NCBI GenBank assembly: GCA_005879655.1
Contig: VBJK01000112.1
Span: forward strand, 1-21,813
DNA from: Chloroflexota bacterium
Lineage (GTDB): Bacteria; Chloroflexota; Ktedonobacteria; Ktedonobacterales; Ktedonobacteraceae
Direction: 5' to 3'
DNA length: 21,813 nt
Every line of letters begins with the position of its first letter. Position 1 is the first letter of the stretch. Positions 1 to 8,242 of the stretch are shown piece after piece. Position numbers and translations under genes: made by a program. A model generated the notes under the pieces. It was given only the letters and a program-made list of their open reading frames with translations. It ran no database searches and was not told the DNA's origin.

Positions 1-1
1 G

Positions 2-1765
2 TACTTTGCAAGTGTGCTGGATGGTTTCGTCGTCTTTGTGTTTATCGCTCTGATCGTTTTCGCTATACGTCGCGGTATCTTCCGTCCCAAACAGCTTACT
101 AGCTTCCTGCATGGCCCCTGGGATGGTTTTATCATTCTTGGGCTGATCTTTCTCGTTATCTTCACGCTGGCATTCGTGGAAGGCTTTCAGTATGCAGTTA
201 GCCAGGAATGGACCCCTATCGGAGCATTCCTCGGCCCCTTGCTCGCCAGCGCAGGACCACAGGTTGCACTCGCTGGCTACCGCGTCTCCTGGTGGCTGCA
301 TATGTTCACCGTCCTGGGCTTCCTGATCTACCTGCCACGCTCCAAACACCTGCACCTGCTGGCAACACCCTTCAATGTCTTCTTTAGCAACTATCAGCCA
401 AAGGGCGCTTTACCTATGCTAGAGAACATCGAAGAACGTGAAGATTATGGTGTCTCTAAAGTGGAGCAATTTACCTGGAAACAGTTGCTGGATGGCTACG
501 CCTGTACCGAATGCGGACGCTGTAATACCGTCTGCCCGGCGATGAATACTGGCAAACCGCTCTACCCAAAAGAGATTATCCTGGGCGTCAAAGAGGAGCT
601 TTTCGAGCGCAGCGATGAGATTCTGAGCGACAATACCATTTTCAGCAAACTCGGTCTCGTTAAGCTCAAGACAGATGAAACAGAGACTGAGCACCAGCCG
701 ATGATCGGTGGCACGATCTCGAAGGAAGCTCTGTGGTCTTGCACCAGCTGCATGGCCTGTATGGAGATCTGTCCCGTCGCCATCGAACACGTGCCCAAGA
801 TCATAGATATGCGCCGCTCGCTCGTCATGGAGGAGAGTGAATTTCCACAGGAAGTTACTTCGCTCTTCAACAATATTGAGCGCAACGGCAATCCCTGGGA
901 AATTAGCAATGATACGCGCGCCGAATGGGCGGCAGAACTTGCCGTACCGCTGATGGGCGAAAATCCCGATGCGGATGTCCTGTACTGGGTCGGCTGTATG
1001 GGTTCATTCGACTTGCGTAACAAGAAGGTTTCCACCGCAGTGGCAAAAATTTTGCAAGCGGCAAAGGTCAATTTTGCGATTCTTGGTCCCGAAGAGACCT
1101 GTACCGGTGATCCTGCACGCCGCATCGGTAACGAGTACTTGTGGCAGACGCAGGCTCAACAGAATATCGAGACACTCAATAACTACGGGTTCAACCTTGC
1201 TGGGCAGGAAAATGGACATGCAAGCCATAACGGCCATAGTACGGATACAACTAAACATCGTACTATTATTACTGCCTGCCCACACTGCTTCAACACAATC
1301 AAAAACGAGTATCCACAACTGGGCGGCAATTACGATGTCGTGCATCATACCGTCTTCATCGAGCAGCTCATGTCCAAAGGAGAAATCACGCTACCAGAGG
1401 GCTTTGATAAGCGCAAACTCACGTATCATGATCCTTGCTACATCGGACGCTACAACGATGTGTACGACGAGCCACGCCGTGTCCTCACTGTGCTGAATAA
1501 CAATGTCACAGAGATGCGGCGCAATCGCAATAAGAGCTTCTGCTGTGGTGGTGGCGGTGGCCGTGCATGGATGGAAGAGAAGGTCGGTAAACGTGTCAAC
1601 CAGACACGGGTCAACGAGGCGCTGGAAACGAATGCCGAAGTACTCGCCGCTTCCTGCCCCTTCTGCATCACGATGTTTGAAGATGGCGTTAAAGGCATCG
1701 AGGCCGAAGAAAAGCTCAAAATAGAGGATATCTCAGAGATTATCGCTAGCGCGATCGAAAAATAG
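2..1765 (+). CDS. Membrane-anchored (Fe-S)-binding oxidoreductase, HdrD/GlcF-like, 5'-truncated by window edge
   Basis: Probable electron-transfer subunit of a membrane redox complex. The frame is open to the first bases, so the GTG at 14 is probably internal and the real start lies outside. Numbered from that GTG, residues 1-115 hold about three membrane spans with His-containing segments (WWLHMF, KHLHLL), as in nitrate-reductase-gamma-like cytochrome b domains. Two 4Fe-4S motifs follow: C164-x2-C167-x2-C170-x3-C174 and C243-x2-C246-x2-C249-x3-C253. Two cysteine-rich (CCG) domains follow: the first around C328 with the variant ETCTGDPARR, the second with HDPCYIGR, FCCGGGGGR at C510-C511 and a closing SCPFC. 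This order is typical of HdrD-like and GlcF-like quinone- or disulfide-linked Fe-S subunits. The substrate cannot be told from the sequence. No partner flavoprotein is visible; it may lie upstream of the window. Confidence 0.85.
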   Translation, partial: YFASVLDGFVVFVFIALIVFAIRRGIFRPKQLTSFLHGPWDGFIILGLIFLVIFTLAFVEGFQYAVSQEWTPIGAFLGPLLASAGPQVALAGYRVSWWLHMFTVLGFLIYLPRSKHLHLLATPFNVFFSNYQPKGALPMLENIEEREDYGVSKVEQFTWKQLLDGYACTECGRCNTVCPAMNTGKPLYPKEIILGVKEELFERSDEILSDNTIFSKLGLVKLKTDETETEHQPMIGGTISKEALWSCTSCMACMEICPVAIEHVPKIIDMRRSLVMEESEFPQEVTSLFNNIERNGNPWEISNDTRAEWAAELAVPLMGENPDADVLYWVGCMGSFDLRNKKVSTAVAKILQAAKVNFAILGPEETCTGDPARRIGNEYLWQTQAQQNIETLNNYGFNLAGQENGHASHNGHSTDTTKHRTIITACPHCFNTIKNEYPQLGGNYDVVHHTVFIEQLMSKGEITLPEGFDKRKLTYHDPCYIGRYNDVYDEPRRVLTVLNNNVTEMRRNRNKSFCCGGGGGRAWMEEKVGKRVNQTRVNEALETNAEVLAASCPFCITMFEDGVKGIEAEEKLKIEDISEIIASAIEK

Positions 1766-1773
1766 CAGAGATG

Positions 1774-1855
1774 GTGCACAGGTGCCTCTCACACGAACAA
1801 AGCTGGCCGGGAGAAGACCCGGCCAGCTTTGTTCGTGTGAGAGGCACCTGTGCAC
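1774..1855. repeat. 38-bp perfect inverted repeat with 6-nt loop
   Basis: The arms at 1774-1811 and 1818-1855 are exact reverse complements, separated by agaaga (1812-1817). Pairing stops outside the arms (g1773 against g1856). It begins 8 nt after the stop codon of the Fe-S protein gene. The transcript would form a very stable hairpin, but no T-run follows on either strand (gatagaataa on +), so a standard intrinsic terminator is not supported. It could be a miniature element, a processing or stability hairpin, or a fold-back artefact. Confidence 0.95.
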
Positions 1856-1902
1856 GATAGAATAAACGCATAAAAAAGCTCTAACATGGCCAACAGTACA
1901 GC

Positions 1903-1931
1903 TTCTCATGCACTTCCATTTATGTTAGAAT
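1903..1931 (+). promoter_or_regulatory. Candidate extended -10 promoter for the CNNM/CBS gene
   Basis: TTCTCA (1903-1908), a 17-nt spacer, then TAGAAT (1926-1931) preceded by TGT, an extended -10. An 8-bp inverted repeat (tctaacat at 1880-1887, atgttaga at 1922-1929) brackets the -35 and covers the -10, so it may bind a regulator. This is pattern matching only. Confidence 0.4.
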
Positions 1932-1995
1932 ATCTCAGATGCCCCCGTATAAATCCATGCTGCGAACGAATAAGGTATCATAAGGTTGGTAACAT

Positions 1996-3312
1996 ATGTC
2001 AGGTTTCATATGGGTCGAAATTATCATTGTTTTTGCGCTCATTATCGCCAATGCGTTTTTCGCCGCTTCCGAAATCGCCATCGTCTCCGCGCGCCGTAGC
2101 CGCTTACAGCAAGATGCAGACCATGGCCGCAAAAGCGCAAAACAAGCATTAGAACTGGCAGAGCATCCCGATCGCTTTTTGGCAACGGTACAGGTAGGCA
2201 TCTCGTTAATCAGCACGCTTGCCGCAGCTTTCGGCGGCGCGAGTATCAGCGAACCATTAGCGCAGTGGATCAGAACGTTTCCCATCCTAGCCCCCTACGC
2301 CAATACATTAGCACTCGGTAGCGTTGTCATATTGATTACCTATTTTTCTCTCGTCCTGGGTGAGCTAGCGCCTAAGCGTCTGGCGCTGCAATCAGCCGAA
2401 CGGATCGCGAATGCTGCTGCGCCTTTTATGCTGACGCTCTCACGGATAGCTCGTCCAGTTGTCGCCTTTCTCACATTCTCAGCAGATACCGTCCTGCGCT
2501 TGCTTGGCCAGAAACGCGCGCATAAGCTAGAAGTGACGGAAGAGGACATCGTCTATCTCGCCCGCGAAGGCGCAGTCAGTGGCAATGTCGAGACCACCGA
2601 AGAAGAGTTTATTAACCGCGTCTTTCGTTTCACCGACCGTACCGTCAGTAGCGTTATGACACCCCGTTCAGAGATAGTGGCCATTGAGGTTGGCACCCCG
2701 TTCGCAGCAGTCATCGAGACCTTCCTCACCTCTGGCTATACACGTCTCCCCCTCTATGAAGGAGTATTGGATAACATCATCGGTGTACTTTACGCGAAAG
2801 ATTTACTGCGCGCTCACATCGAAGACAATATTGATCTGGTGAAAGTCGCTCGTCCTCCTTTTTTTATTCCTGAATATCAGCACGTCGATGACCTGCTGAC
2901 CACCTTCCGCCGCCGGGGTATCCATATGGCTATTGTCACCGATGAGTACAGCCAGATGGCAGGACTAGTTACGCTCGAAGATGTACTAGAAGAACTGGTT
3001 GGCGAGATTCAAGACGAGTACGACACGCCAGAAGATAAGGAGCCTTTTGTGCAGCGTGAAGATGGCAGTTGGCTCGTAGACGCCATGACCGATCGGGAGG
3101 CCGTGAGAGACAAAATCGGCCTGACGCCAGAAGTAGAGCACGCTGATTACAACACACTCGCCGGGATGCTTCTAGCGCATATGGGCCGTATTCCTTCCAT
3201 CGGCGAAACAATAAGCATTGGGGATTTTGTCCTCGAAATTGTCGATATGGATGGTAGACGCATCGACAAGGTGCTAATTCGCCCTACAAACAAAACAGAG
3301 GGACTCAGTTAA
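1996..3312 (+). CDS. CNNM/DUF21 and CBS-domain membrane protein (CorC/HlyC family)
   Basis: 438-aa inner-membrane protein of the hemolysin-III-unrelated CorC/HlyC/CNNM family. Members are implicated in divalent-cation (Mg/Co) efflux or homeostasis; many are simply annotated as hemolysin family protein. The start ATG at 1996 has an aaggttgg ribosome site upstream. Residues 1-190 form a DUF21/CNNM membrane domain: a first span in the initial 30 residues followed by the basic RRSRLQ, later spans near 85-150. Two CBS repeats follow, starting near VMTPRSEIVAIEV (about residue 220) and near residue 280 with the typical MAIVTDEYSQMAGLVTLEDV and ELVGEIQDEYD motifs. A CorC-type C-terminal domain runs from about 345 to 430. 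Length and order are standard. No operon partner is close; the next gene starts 189 nt downstream. Confidence 0.9.
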   Translation: MSGFIWVEIIIVFALIIANAFFAASEIAIVSARRSRLQQDADHGRKSAKQALELAEHPDRFLATVQVGISLISTLAAAFGGASISEPLAQWIRTFPILAPYANTLALGSVVILITYFSLVLGELAPKRLALQSAERIANAAAPFMLTLSRIARPVVAFLTFSADTVLRLLGQKRAHKLEVTEEDIVYLAREGAVSGNVETTEEEFINRVFRFTDRTVSSVMTPRSEIVAIEVGTPFAAVIETFLTSGYTRLPLYEGVLDNIIGVLYAKDLLRAHIEDNIDLVKVARPPFFIPEYQHVDDLLTTFRRRGIHMAIVTDEYSQMAGLVTLEDVLEELVGEIQDEYDTPEDKEPFVQREDGSWLVDAMTDREAVRDKIGLTPEVEHADYNTLAGMLLAHMGRIPSIGETISIGDFVLEIVDMDGRRIDKVLIRPTNKTEGLS

Positions 3313-3375
3313 TATGCTACCTCACAACACGTTAGATCGACAAGCCGAAGAAAAAAGTATGTTTGGGCTATTTAG

Positions 3376-3405
3376 TTGTTATATGACTTACGAGTAGGTT
3401 ATAAT
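3376..3405 (+). promoter_or_regulatory. Candidate sigma70-type promoter for the SARP regulator
   Basis: TTGTTA (3376-3381), an 18-nt spacer, and a perfect TATAAT (3400-3405), located 97 nt upstream of the SARP start codon in the 189-nt gap. The -35 matches 4 of 6 positions. No inverted repeat is evident next to it. Confidence 0.45.
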
Positions 3406-3501
3406 GCCACCACACATATATTCACATTGAGCATTCATCTTTGGCTGGTAATCCTTGTTTCCAAGAAAATTTTACCCACAACATGCTGATAGGCAGGGAC
3501 C

Positions 3502-6345
3502 ATGAACAGCAAGGCTACTTATCGCCAGCAATATACTCGCTGTGGCAAGCAACGCTGCCGTAAGTGCAGAGAGGGAACAGGACACGGTCCATACTGGTAC
3601 GCTTATTGGAGTGAAAACGGGCGTACTATTAGCAAATATATTGGTATACAGCTCCCACCCGCTCTGGAAAAAGATCAGCAGGCAGAAGGCACAGATAGAG
3701 AGGCTGATCAAACATCTCTTACAACTCCTGCGCCGTCGCTATCCTTGCGCATTTATCTCCTCGGTCAGTTTCGCATGGAGCGCAAAAACGGTCTTGAGTG
3801 GATTACCCTTGATAGCCGCACCTGGCATCGCCGCAGAGCACGCACCCTGTTGGCCTGTCTGCTTAGTAGCCCTGGCCGTAGGCTGGGACGCGAACAAGTG
3901 ATGGCACTGCTCTGGCCCGGTCTTAATATCGAGGTCAGCGCCAATCGCCTCAATGGAGCAGTACACGAATTACGTCAGATCCTTGAACCAGACATTGAAC
4001 GGCCCGCCGCTTCGCATATGTTACGCCTCGAACGCGATACGCTAGAGCTAGCCAACAGTTCACACATCTGGGTTGACGCAGAAATTTTTGAACAGCTCTT
4101 CAAAGAAGCAAATACAGCTAGCGATCCTACACAAAAAGAGCAGCTTCTTCTAGAAGCTGCTGACCTCTATAAAGGCCACTACCTGTTGGAAGAACTCTAC
4201 TCAGAATGGGCTGCACCACGCCGCGATGCGCTACAACAAGCATGGATTGACCTTTTATTAGATCTGGCTCAGCTAAGGGCGAAACAAAAAGCTTATACCG
4301 ATGCTATCGAAATTCTGGATCGTCTGCGTTCCGCCGATCCAACAAACGAGACTGCTTTACAACGTCTGATGATCCTGCTGACACAGCTAGACCGCCGTGT
4401 AGAAGCGCTCCAAATGTATCGCCACCACGTCTCATTGCTCGAACGAGAGTACGAAGGCGAACCACTACCCGAAACAACAGTCCTTTATGAAAAGTTACGC
4501 AAAGGTCATATCCCTGCGCTGCAAACAACCAGCCGCAAAGATCTGAACGCACAGGCGGCACTATCATCAACGCTCCCTTCTCTCAATGATACACAATACG
4601 CTCAGTCACAAGCAGCATTCACCTTTTCACGACCAACGTTTCAGCGCAAACGCCATAACCAGAGTCCCTTAATTGGCCGCGACGACGAACTTGAGAGTAT
4701 GCGCCATGTTCTACAAGAGATAGAAGGAGGTTCCGCTACAAAGTCCCGTGATACTGTCAACCGTCGCCCCCGGCAAACACCTGCATCAGCACTACGTGCT
4801 AAACGTCCACATTTAATTCTCTTGCAGGGGGAGCCTGGCATCGGCAAAACCCGGCTGGCCGAAGAACTGAGCCTTGACGCATACACACGTGGTTGGGCCG
4901 TTGCTTGGAGCCGTTCATATGAGCAAGAGGGCACCATGATCCCGTATCACACTTGGACCGATCTCTTGCGCATTCTCTTATATGACAAGACAGCATTCAG
5001 CGAACTGTTGGGCGGTATGTTCGCCAGTGTACCAGCTTCCTCGCACTTCAAACTCGAACATCTCAGCGTACTCCTACCGGATCAGGCTGCTGGCTCCTCC
5101 TCATTTACGGACTCAAAACCCTCACACCCATACGAACAGGAACGCATACACTTATGGGACGCCATTTTAGAATTGCTTGGCATTCTCAGCAGGACTCATC
5201 CATTATTACTGGTCCTCGATGACATCCATTGGACCGATGAGAGTAGCATCGAGTTACTCACCTACCTCGCACACCATCTTCAGGACGAACGCGTCATGTT
5301 GATCGCCACCTGCCGCGATGGAGAACTCCCGCCGCAACATAAATTGCACGCGCTGGTAGCCGACCTGCGTCGTCAAGCAGCCATGGTCAGTATCTCCCTC
5401 CAACCCCTCACTAGCGCACAAATTGGCACCCTGGTCTCATTTTTACCAGAACCTATTACACACAGCATTCAATCACAAGCAGCAGGCAATCCTTTCTTTG
5501 CCGAAGAACTGGCACGCTATGTTGACACGCGGCACGCAGATAAAAGCTCCTTTCCATCACATCTTACCCCTTCTCGCTCCAGTCGCACAACATCATTACC
5601 AAAAACTGAACGGAACTCTCTACATGCCCAACGTTCGCTGCCCGAAAGCATCGAGGCAGTACTCGAACGTCGTTTGAATCGTTTGAGTCGAGAGTGTCAG
5701 GTATTGTTAGGAAAAGCTAGCGTCTTAGGCGGATCTTTTGAACTGAGCCAGTTATTACCTATGGCAGGCGAACTTGATGAAGAGCTTGTGCTCGATTTAT
5801 TAGAAGAAGCTCTCCATGCAGGTTTGTTAACAGAGGAAGGCACCGCAGCATATATCAGCTATCGCTTCTGGCATCCACTCATTATCAGCCACCTCTACGA
5901 GCACCTCTCAGCCGCCAGACGAGTATCACTTCACCGCAAAGCAGCCGAAGCAATCAAAGCAACCCAGACCCCGGCGTCACAAGAGCAGGCTGCCGCAGCA
6001 ATCGTTTACCACCTGAGCCGAGGAGGAGGTGATCCCGCACAAATCGCTTACTACGCCGAACTGGCCGGTATGCATGCCCACAGAATAGCAGCCTACTCAG
6101 AAGCACAACGTTACTACCTACAAGCCATTCAAACCCTCGTCAACCACGAACCATATATTCTCGAAGGGATTGACACTCTCACCCAACTGCAACACGTTAT
6201 CAGCAGCATGCGGGGGCAATATACATTACCAGATCCATTACATATCCACCGCCTGTTAGGCTATGTCGCCGAATGCAGTATGGCGATCGGCAATACTGAG
6301 GAAGCCACATACCTGCATGAGTTTCTCGCCAATTATCCTTTGTAA
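3502..6345 (+). CDS. SARP/BTAD-family transcriptional activator with AAA ATPase domain and Cys-rich N-terminus
   Basis: 947-aa cytoplasmic regulator. Residues 1-55 are a DUF6788-like module with C14-x4-C19-x2-C22 and HGPYWYAYW, which could bind zinc. An OmpR-type winged-helix domain (about 80-180) and a bacterial transcriptional activator domain (about 190-335) follow, the SARP architecture. An AAA_16/NB-ARC-like ATPase comes next, with Walker A GEPGIGKTR (about 443-451) and Walker B LLLVLDDIHWTD (about 568-579). The C-terminal part is helical and TPR-like. This resembles AfsR and the large ATP-dependent activators, which bind direct repeats near -35 regions and use the ATPase as a switch. 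The ATG at 3502 follows aggcaggga. The target genes are unknown; no biosynthetic cluster adjoins it in this window. The protein ends soon after the start of its helical repeats, so the sensor part may be reduced relative to longer homologues. Confidence 0.88.
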   Translation: MNSKATYRQQYTRCGKQRCRKCREGTGHGPYWYAYWSENGRTISKYIGIQLPPALEKDQQAEGTDREADQTSLTTPAPSLSLRIYLLGQFRMERKNGLEWITLDSRTWHRRRARTLLACLLSSPGRRLGREQVMALLWPGLNIEVSANRLNGAVHELRQILEPDIERPAASHMLRLERDTLELANSSHIWVDAEIFEQLFKEANTASDPTQKEQLLLEAADLYKGHYLLEELYSEWAAPRRDALQQAWIDLLLDLAQLRAKQKAYTDAIEILDRLRSADPTNETALQRLMILLTQLDRRVEALQMYRHHVSLLEREYEGEPLPETTVLYEKLRKGHIPALQTTSRKDLNAQAALSSTLPSLNDTQYAQSQAAFTFSRPTFQRKRHNQSPLIGRDDELESMRHVLQEIEGGSATKSRDTVNRRPRQTPASALRAKRPHLILLQGEPGIGKTRLAEELSLDAYTRGWAVAWSRSYEQEGTMIPYHTWTDLLRILLYDKTAFSELLGGMFASVPASSHFKLEHLSVLLPDQAAGSSSFTDSKPSHPYEQERIHLWDAILELLGILSRTHPLLLVLDDIHWTDESSIELLTYLAHHLQDERVMLIATCRDGELPPQHKLHALVADLRRQAAMVSISLQPLTSAQIGTLVSFLPEPITHSIQSQAAGNPFFAEELARYVDTRHADKSSFPSHLTPSRSSRTTSLPKTERNSLHAQRSLPESIEAVLERRLNRLSRECQVLLGKASVLGGSFELSQLLPMAGELDEELVLDLLEEALHAGLLTEEGTAAYISYRFWHPLIISHLYEHLSAARRVSLHRKAAEAIKATQTPASQEQAAAAIVYHLSRGGGDPAQIAYYAELAGMHAHRIAAYSEAQRYYLQAIQTLVNHEPYILEGIDTLTQLQHVISSMRGQYTLPDPLHIHRLLGYVAECSMAIGNTEEATYLHEFLANYPL

Positions 6346-6804
6346 TGAATTTTAATTTTTAATTTCAATCCCCTCCCAGAAAGGATAGCGGCTCCCTCTG
6401 CCTGCCCACAGGGGATGTATACACACCGCATCCTAATGAGTCAAAGTGGAAATGCACCAGGATCTAGACCTCTACTCTGGCTCCATTAAACATTAGCACG
6501 ACAGCACCACCTCCGCTATTTTCTCCACAAGAAGGTAAAAAAACACCACACAATGCTCAAAATAATGAAGCTTGCTCACTTTCATTATACACTACAGATC
6601 AGGACCACGACCTCCCACCTGACTGGCACAGTGACCATAAACTAGTGGATGAAAAAGAAATAAAACACAGAGGAGCTTGTTACGCGAGTATTATATAAAG
6701 TATATACCGTGCACGCACGACTCCTCGCAACGTTCTTGAAAAGCAACAAATACTATACTCTGGTCCAGTATAGTTACCATAGAATGTGGTGAAAGGACAT
6801 GACG
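6346..6804. other. 459-nt intergenic stretch without a recognisable gene
   Basis: AT-rich sequence between the SARP regulator and a small gene. It holds an 8-bp inverted repeat ataatgaa / ttcattat (6562-6569 and 6581-6588, 11-nt spacer), a weak promoter candidate TTGTTA at 6677 with TATATA at 6701 (18-nt spacer), and the operator-like repeat listed separately. No reading frame of convincing quality and no T-tailed terminator was seen after the SARP gene. Confidence 0.6.
6752..6774. promoter_or_regulatory. Operator-like 8-bp inverted repeat upstream of the small gene
   Basis: actatact (6752-6759) and agtatagt (6767-6774) are exact reverse complements separated by ctggtcc, a centre-to-centre distance of 15 nt, typical of a dimeric regulator site. 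It ends 30 nt before the preferred ATG. The arms contain -10-like hexamers (TATACT, TATAGT), so binding would be expected to cover the promoter. Confidence 0.4.
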
Positions 6805-7032
6805 ATGAATCCGTACTTCCCATCTGAAACAGGTTCCCTGACAACCCTTGATAGAGAAAGTACTCCTACTGAAAAAGACTTACTGGCCCTGGCAGACTTC
6901 ACTGCCGAAGAGACTCTTTCTCTGCTCTGGTTGCGCCAATGGTATCAGAGTGGGGGAAGTGATCGCGTGCCCATTATACGGCACCTGGAATTTGTGAAAC
7001 AACTTGTAGCGTGTGGCAGGATTGCATCATAG
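6805..7032 (+). CDS. Small hypothetical protein, 75 aa
   Basis: Not recognised. Two in-frame ATG codons lie at 6799 and 6805. The ribosome site gaaagga (6791-6797) ends only 1 nt before the first but 7 nt before the second, so 6805 is preferred (product begins MNPYFPSETG). The protein is soluble, with an acidic Thr/Glu-rich first half, a central helix with Trp and Leu (FTAEETLSLLWLRQWYQ) and a basic helical end (IIRHLEFVKQLVACGR). There is no membrane span, signal peptide or metal motif. A good ribosome site and an operator-like repeat upstream support a real gene. It is followed by the hairpin array, and the next gene converges on it. Confidence 0.55.
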   Translation: MNPYFPSETGSLTTLDRESTPTEKDLLALADFTAEETLSLLWLRQWYQSGGSDRVPIIRHLEFVKQLVACGRIAS

Positions 7033-7057
7033 TAGGTAGTGGCTGACATATTTATTG

Positions 7058-7345
7058 CCCATAGGCATGCGCGTTAAGCAGAGGGAAGCCCTCTGCACTC
7101 CCTTTGTCCTGCCGCCTCCGGCGGCAAAAGAGAAGAAAGGAAGTCTTTGGGGACTCCCCAAACCCCGCCAGGGGGCTTCGCCCCCTGGACCCCCGCTTAA
7201 GTCCGCGCCTATGAGCATTCCCCTGCCCGGTCGGGGAAAGGAAAGAAAAGCGGTAATTGGGCACACCCCAAACCTCACCAGGGTCGCTTCGCCCCTGGAC
7301 CCCCGCTTAAGTCTGCGCCTATGAGCATTCCCCTGCCCGGTCGGG
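7058..7345. repeat. GC-rich hairpin/repeat array between convergent genes
   Basis: Two 80-nt copies at 7156-7235 and 7266-7345, exactly 110 nt apart. From gacccccgcttaag to the end they differ at one position (c/t); the first third is more diverged. Stem-loops include 7078-7096 (8-bp stem), 7111-7125 (gccgcc/ggcggc), 7146-7162 (tttgggg/ccccaaa) and 7168-7188 (ccagggggc/gccccctgg with ttc loop). A partial inverted copy of the repeat core lies at 7060-7078 (cataggc...ttaagc), giving the block imperfect inverted ends. The whole is likely a non-coding dispersed genomic repeat. Confidence 0.8.
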
Positions 7346-7355
7346 CCAAGCACAG

Positions 7356-8216
7356 CTAGCCGAGATAGCGATAAGCCCGACTCACACGCCGCCAATCCGC
7401 CTCACGTCCGCGTACAGACCGTTCCTCATCGGTCGCCACTAACTTATTCGTCGCCAAGAAACGCCGCCGCAAGCTAGATAGATCAATCTGCTCCTCTGGC
7501 GGGAGAAACGCGCGATAAAGGAGCGCTGCTTCCGCTAAAGTTAGTGTCCCATCGCCTGCTGGAGGTTCCTTAATGACATTCAGCGGACGTGTCTCTTTAC
7601 TTGCAGTTGCCTGCATATCCTGCCACCAACTATCTGTTCCTTTCTCCAGAGAGCGCATCGTACTCATATCAGCAAGATAGCGCAGCAGTATTCCTGGGTC
7701 GTGCTGTATTTGCGAACGCAACATATGCAATGCCGATAAGAGTCCCGGCAATACATTGGCATCAATCACTTTCTGACCCGTCTCTATCTCCGCGACTGGT
7801 ACCCAGGTGACATGTAGACTAGGAACGGGCTGTCGATGAAGATTGGGGCGCAACTCGTCACGGTTAGCACGCAATAAGACACTATGAATTAATGAAATAG
7901 CAGTCCCTTGCTCCGCACTGCCCCAGACACAGACCTGTTGCTCCTGCCAGCCCGCCCTCAATTGCACAAGTGTCGCTTGCATAGGCCACATGAGTAGCGC
8001 ATCTAACGTGCGATCCACGGCATCCGAGACCGACTCGCTACCGAGCACCAGACGCATAGGTGGCCCCCATGGACCCTCACGCAACAATACCCACAAAGAC
8101 CAATCACGAATAGCAAACGCTGCAACACTAGCAGTGACAATAATACGACGTGGCACAGCATCACGCGACGGTTGTGCAGAAAGAGGTGTATTAGGTCTTG
8201 GTCCAGTGGTACTCAT
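7356..8216 (-). CDS. Degenerate-Nudix, NrtR-like winged-helix regulator (putative)
   Basis: 286 aa. The N-terminal half looks like a Nudix fold: RRIIVTASVAAFAIRDWSLWVLLREG reads like the first strands, and ESVSDAVDRTLDALLM sits where the Nudix box helix should be. The RE and EE catalytic positions are lost (RT, DA) and the final Gly is Met, so hydrolase activity is unlikely. The last 70 residues (LTLAEAALLYRAFLPP, then IDLSSLRRRFLATNKLV and a basic RGREADWRRVSRAYRYL end) match the winged-helix tail of NrtR-type Nudix regulators, where ADP-ribose-like ligands control DNA binding. The ATG at 8216 has ggag 10 nt upstream. The promoter overlaps a palindrome, hinting at autoregulation. Domain assignment is by eye; the alternative is an unrelated lineage-specific protein. 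The gene runs into the hairpin array at its 3' end. Confidence 0.5.
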   Translation of the reverse strand: MSTTGPRPNTPLSAQPSRDAVPRRIIVTASVAAFAIRDWSLWVLLREGPWGPPMRLVLGSESVSDAVDRTLDALLMWPMQATLVQLRAGWQEQQVCVWGSAEQGTAISLIHSVLLRANRDELRPNLHRQPVPSLHVTWVPVAEIETGQKVIDANVLPGLLSALHMLRSQIQHDPGILLRYLADMSTMRSLEKGTDSWWQDMQATASKETRPLNVIKEPPAGDGTLTLAEAALLYRAFLPPEEQIDLSSLRRRFLATNKLVATDEERSVRGREADWRRVSRAYRYLG

Positions 8217-8242
8217 AGGCGCGCTACTCCAAAATAATAGGC

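Noticed and set aside
1774..1855. Rho-independent terminator for the Fe-S protein gene
   Set aside because: The stem is exceptionally strong but there is no T-run after it on either strand, so it is listed as an inverted repeat.
7156..7345. Possible CRISPR array from regularly spaced repeats
   Set aside because: Only two copies, 80-nt units with 30-nt gaps, no cas genes and diverged repeat starts; it fits a dispersed palindromic repeat better.
7027..7395. Several open frames on both strands through the GC-rich repeat region
   Set aside because: They are translations of the repeat units (repeated Pro/Gly/Arg segments), not proteins; frames exist because the repeats lack stop codons.
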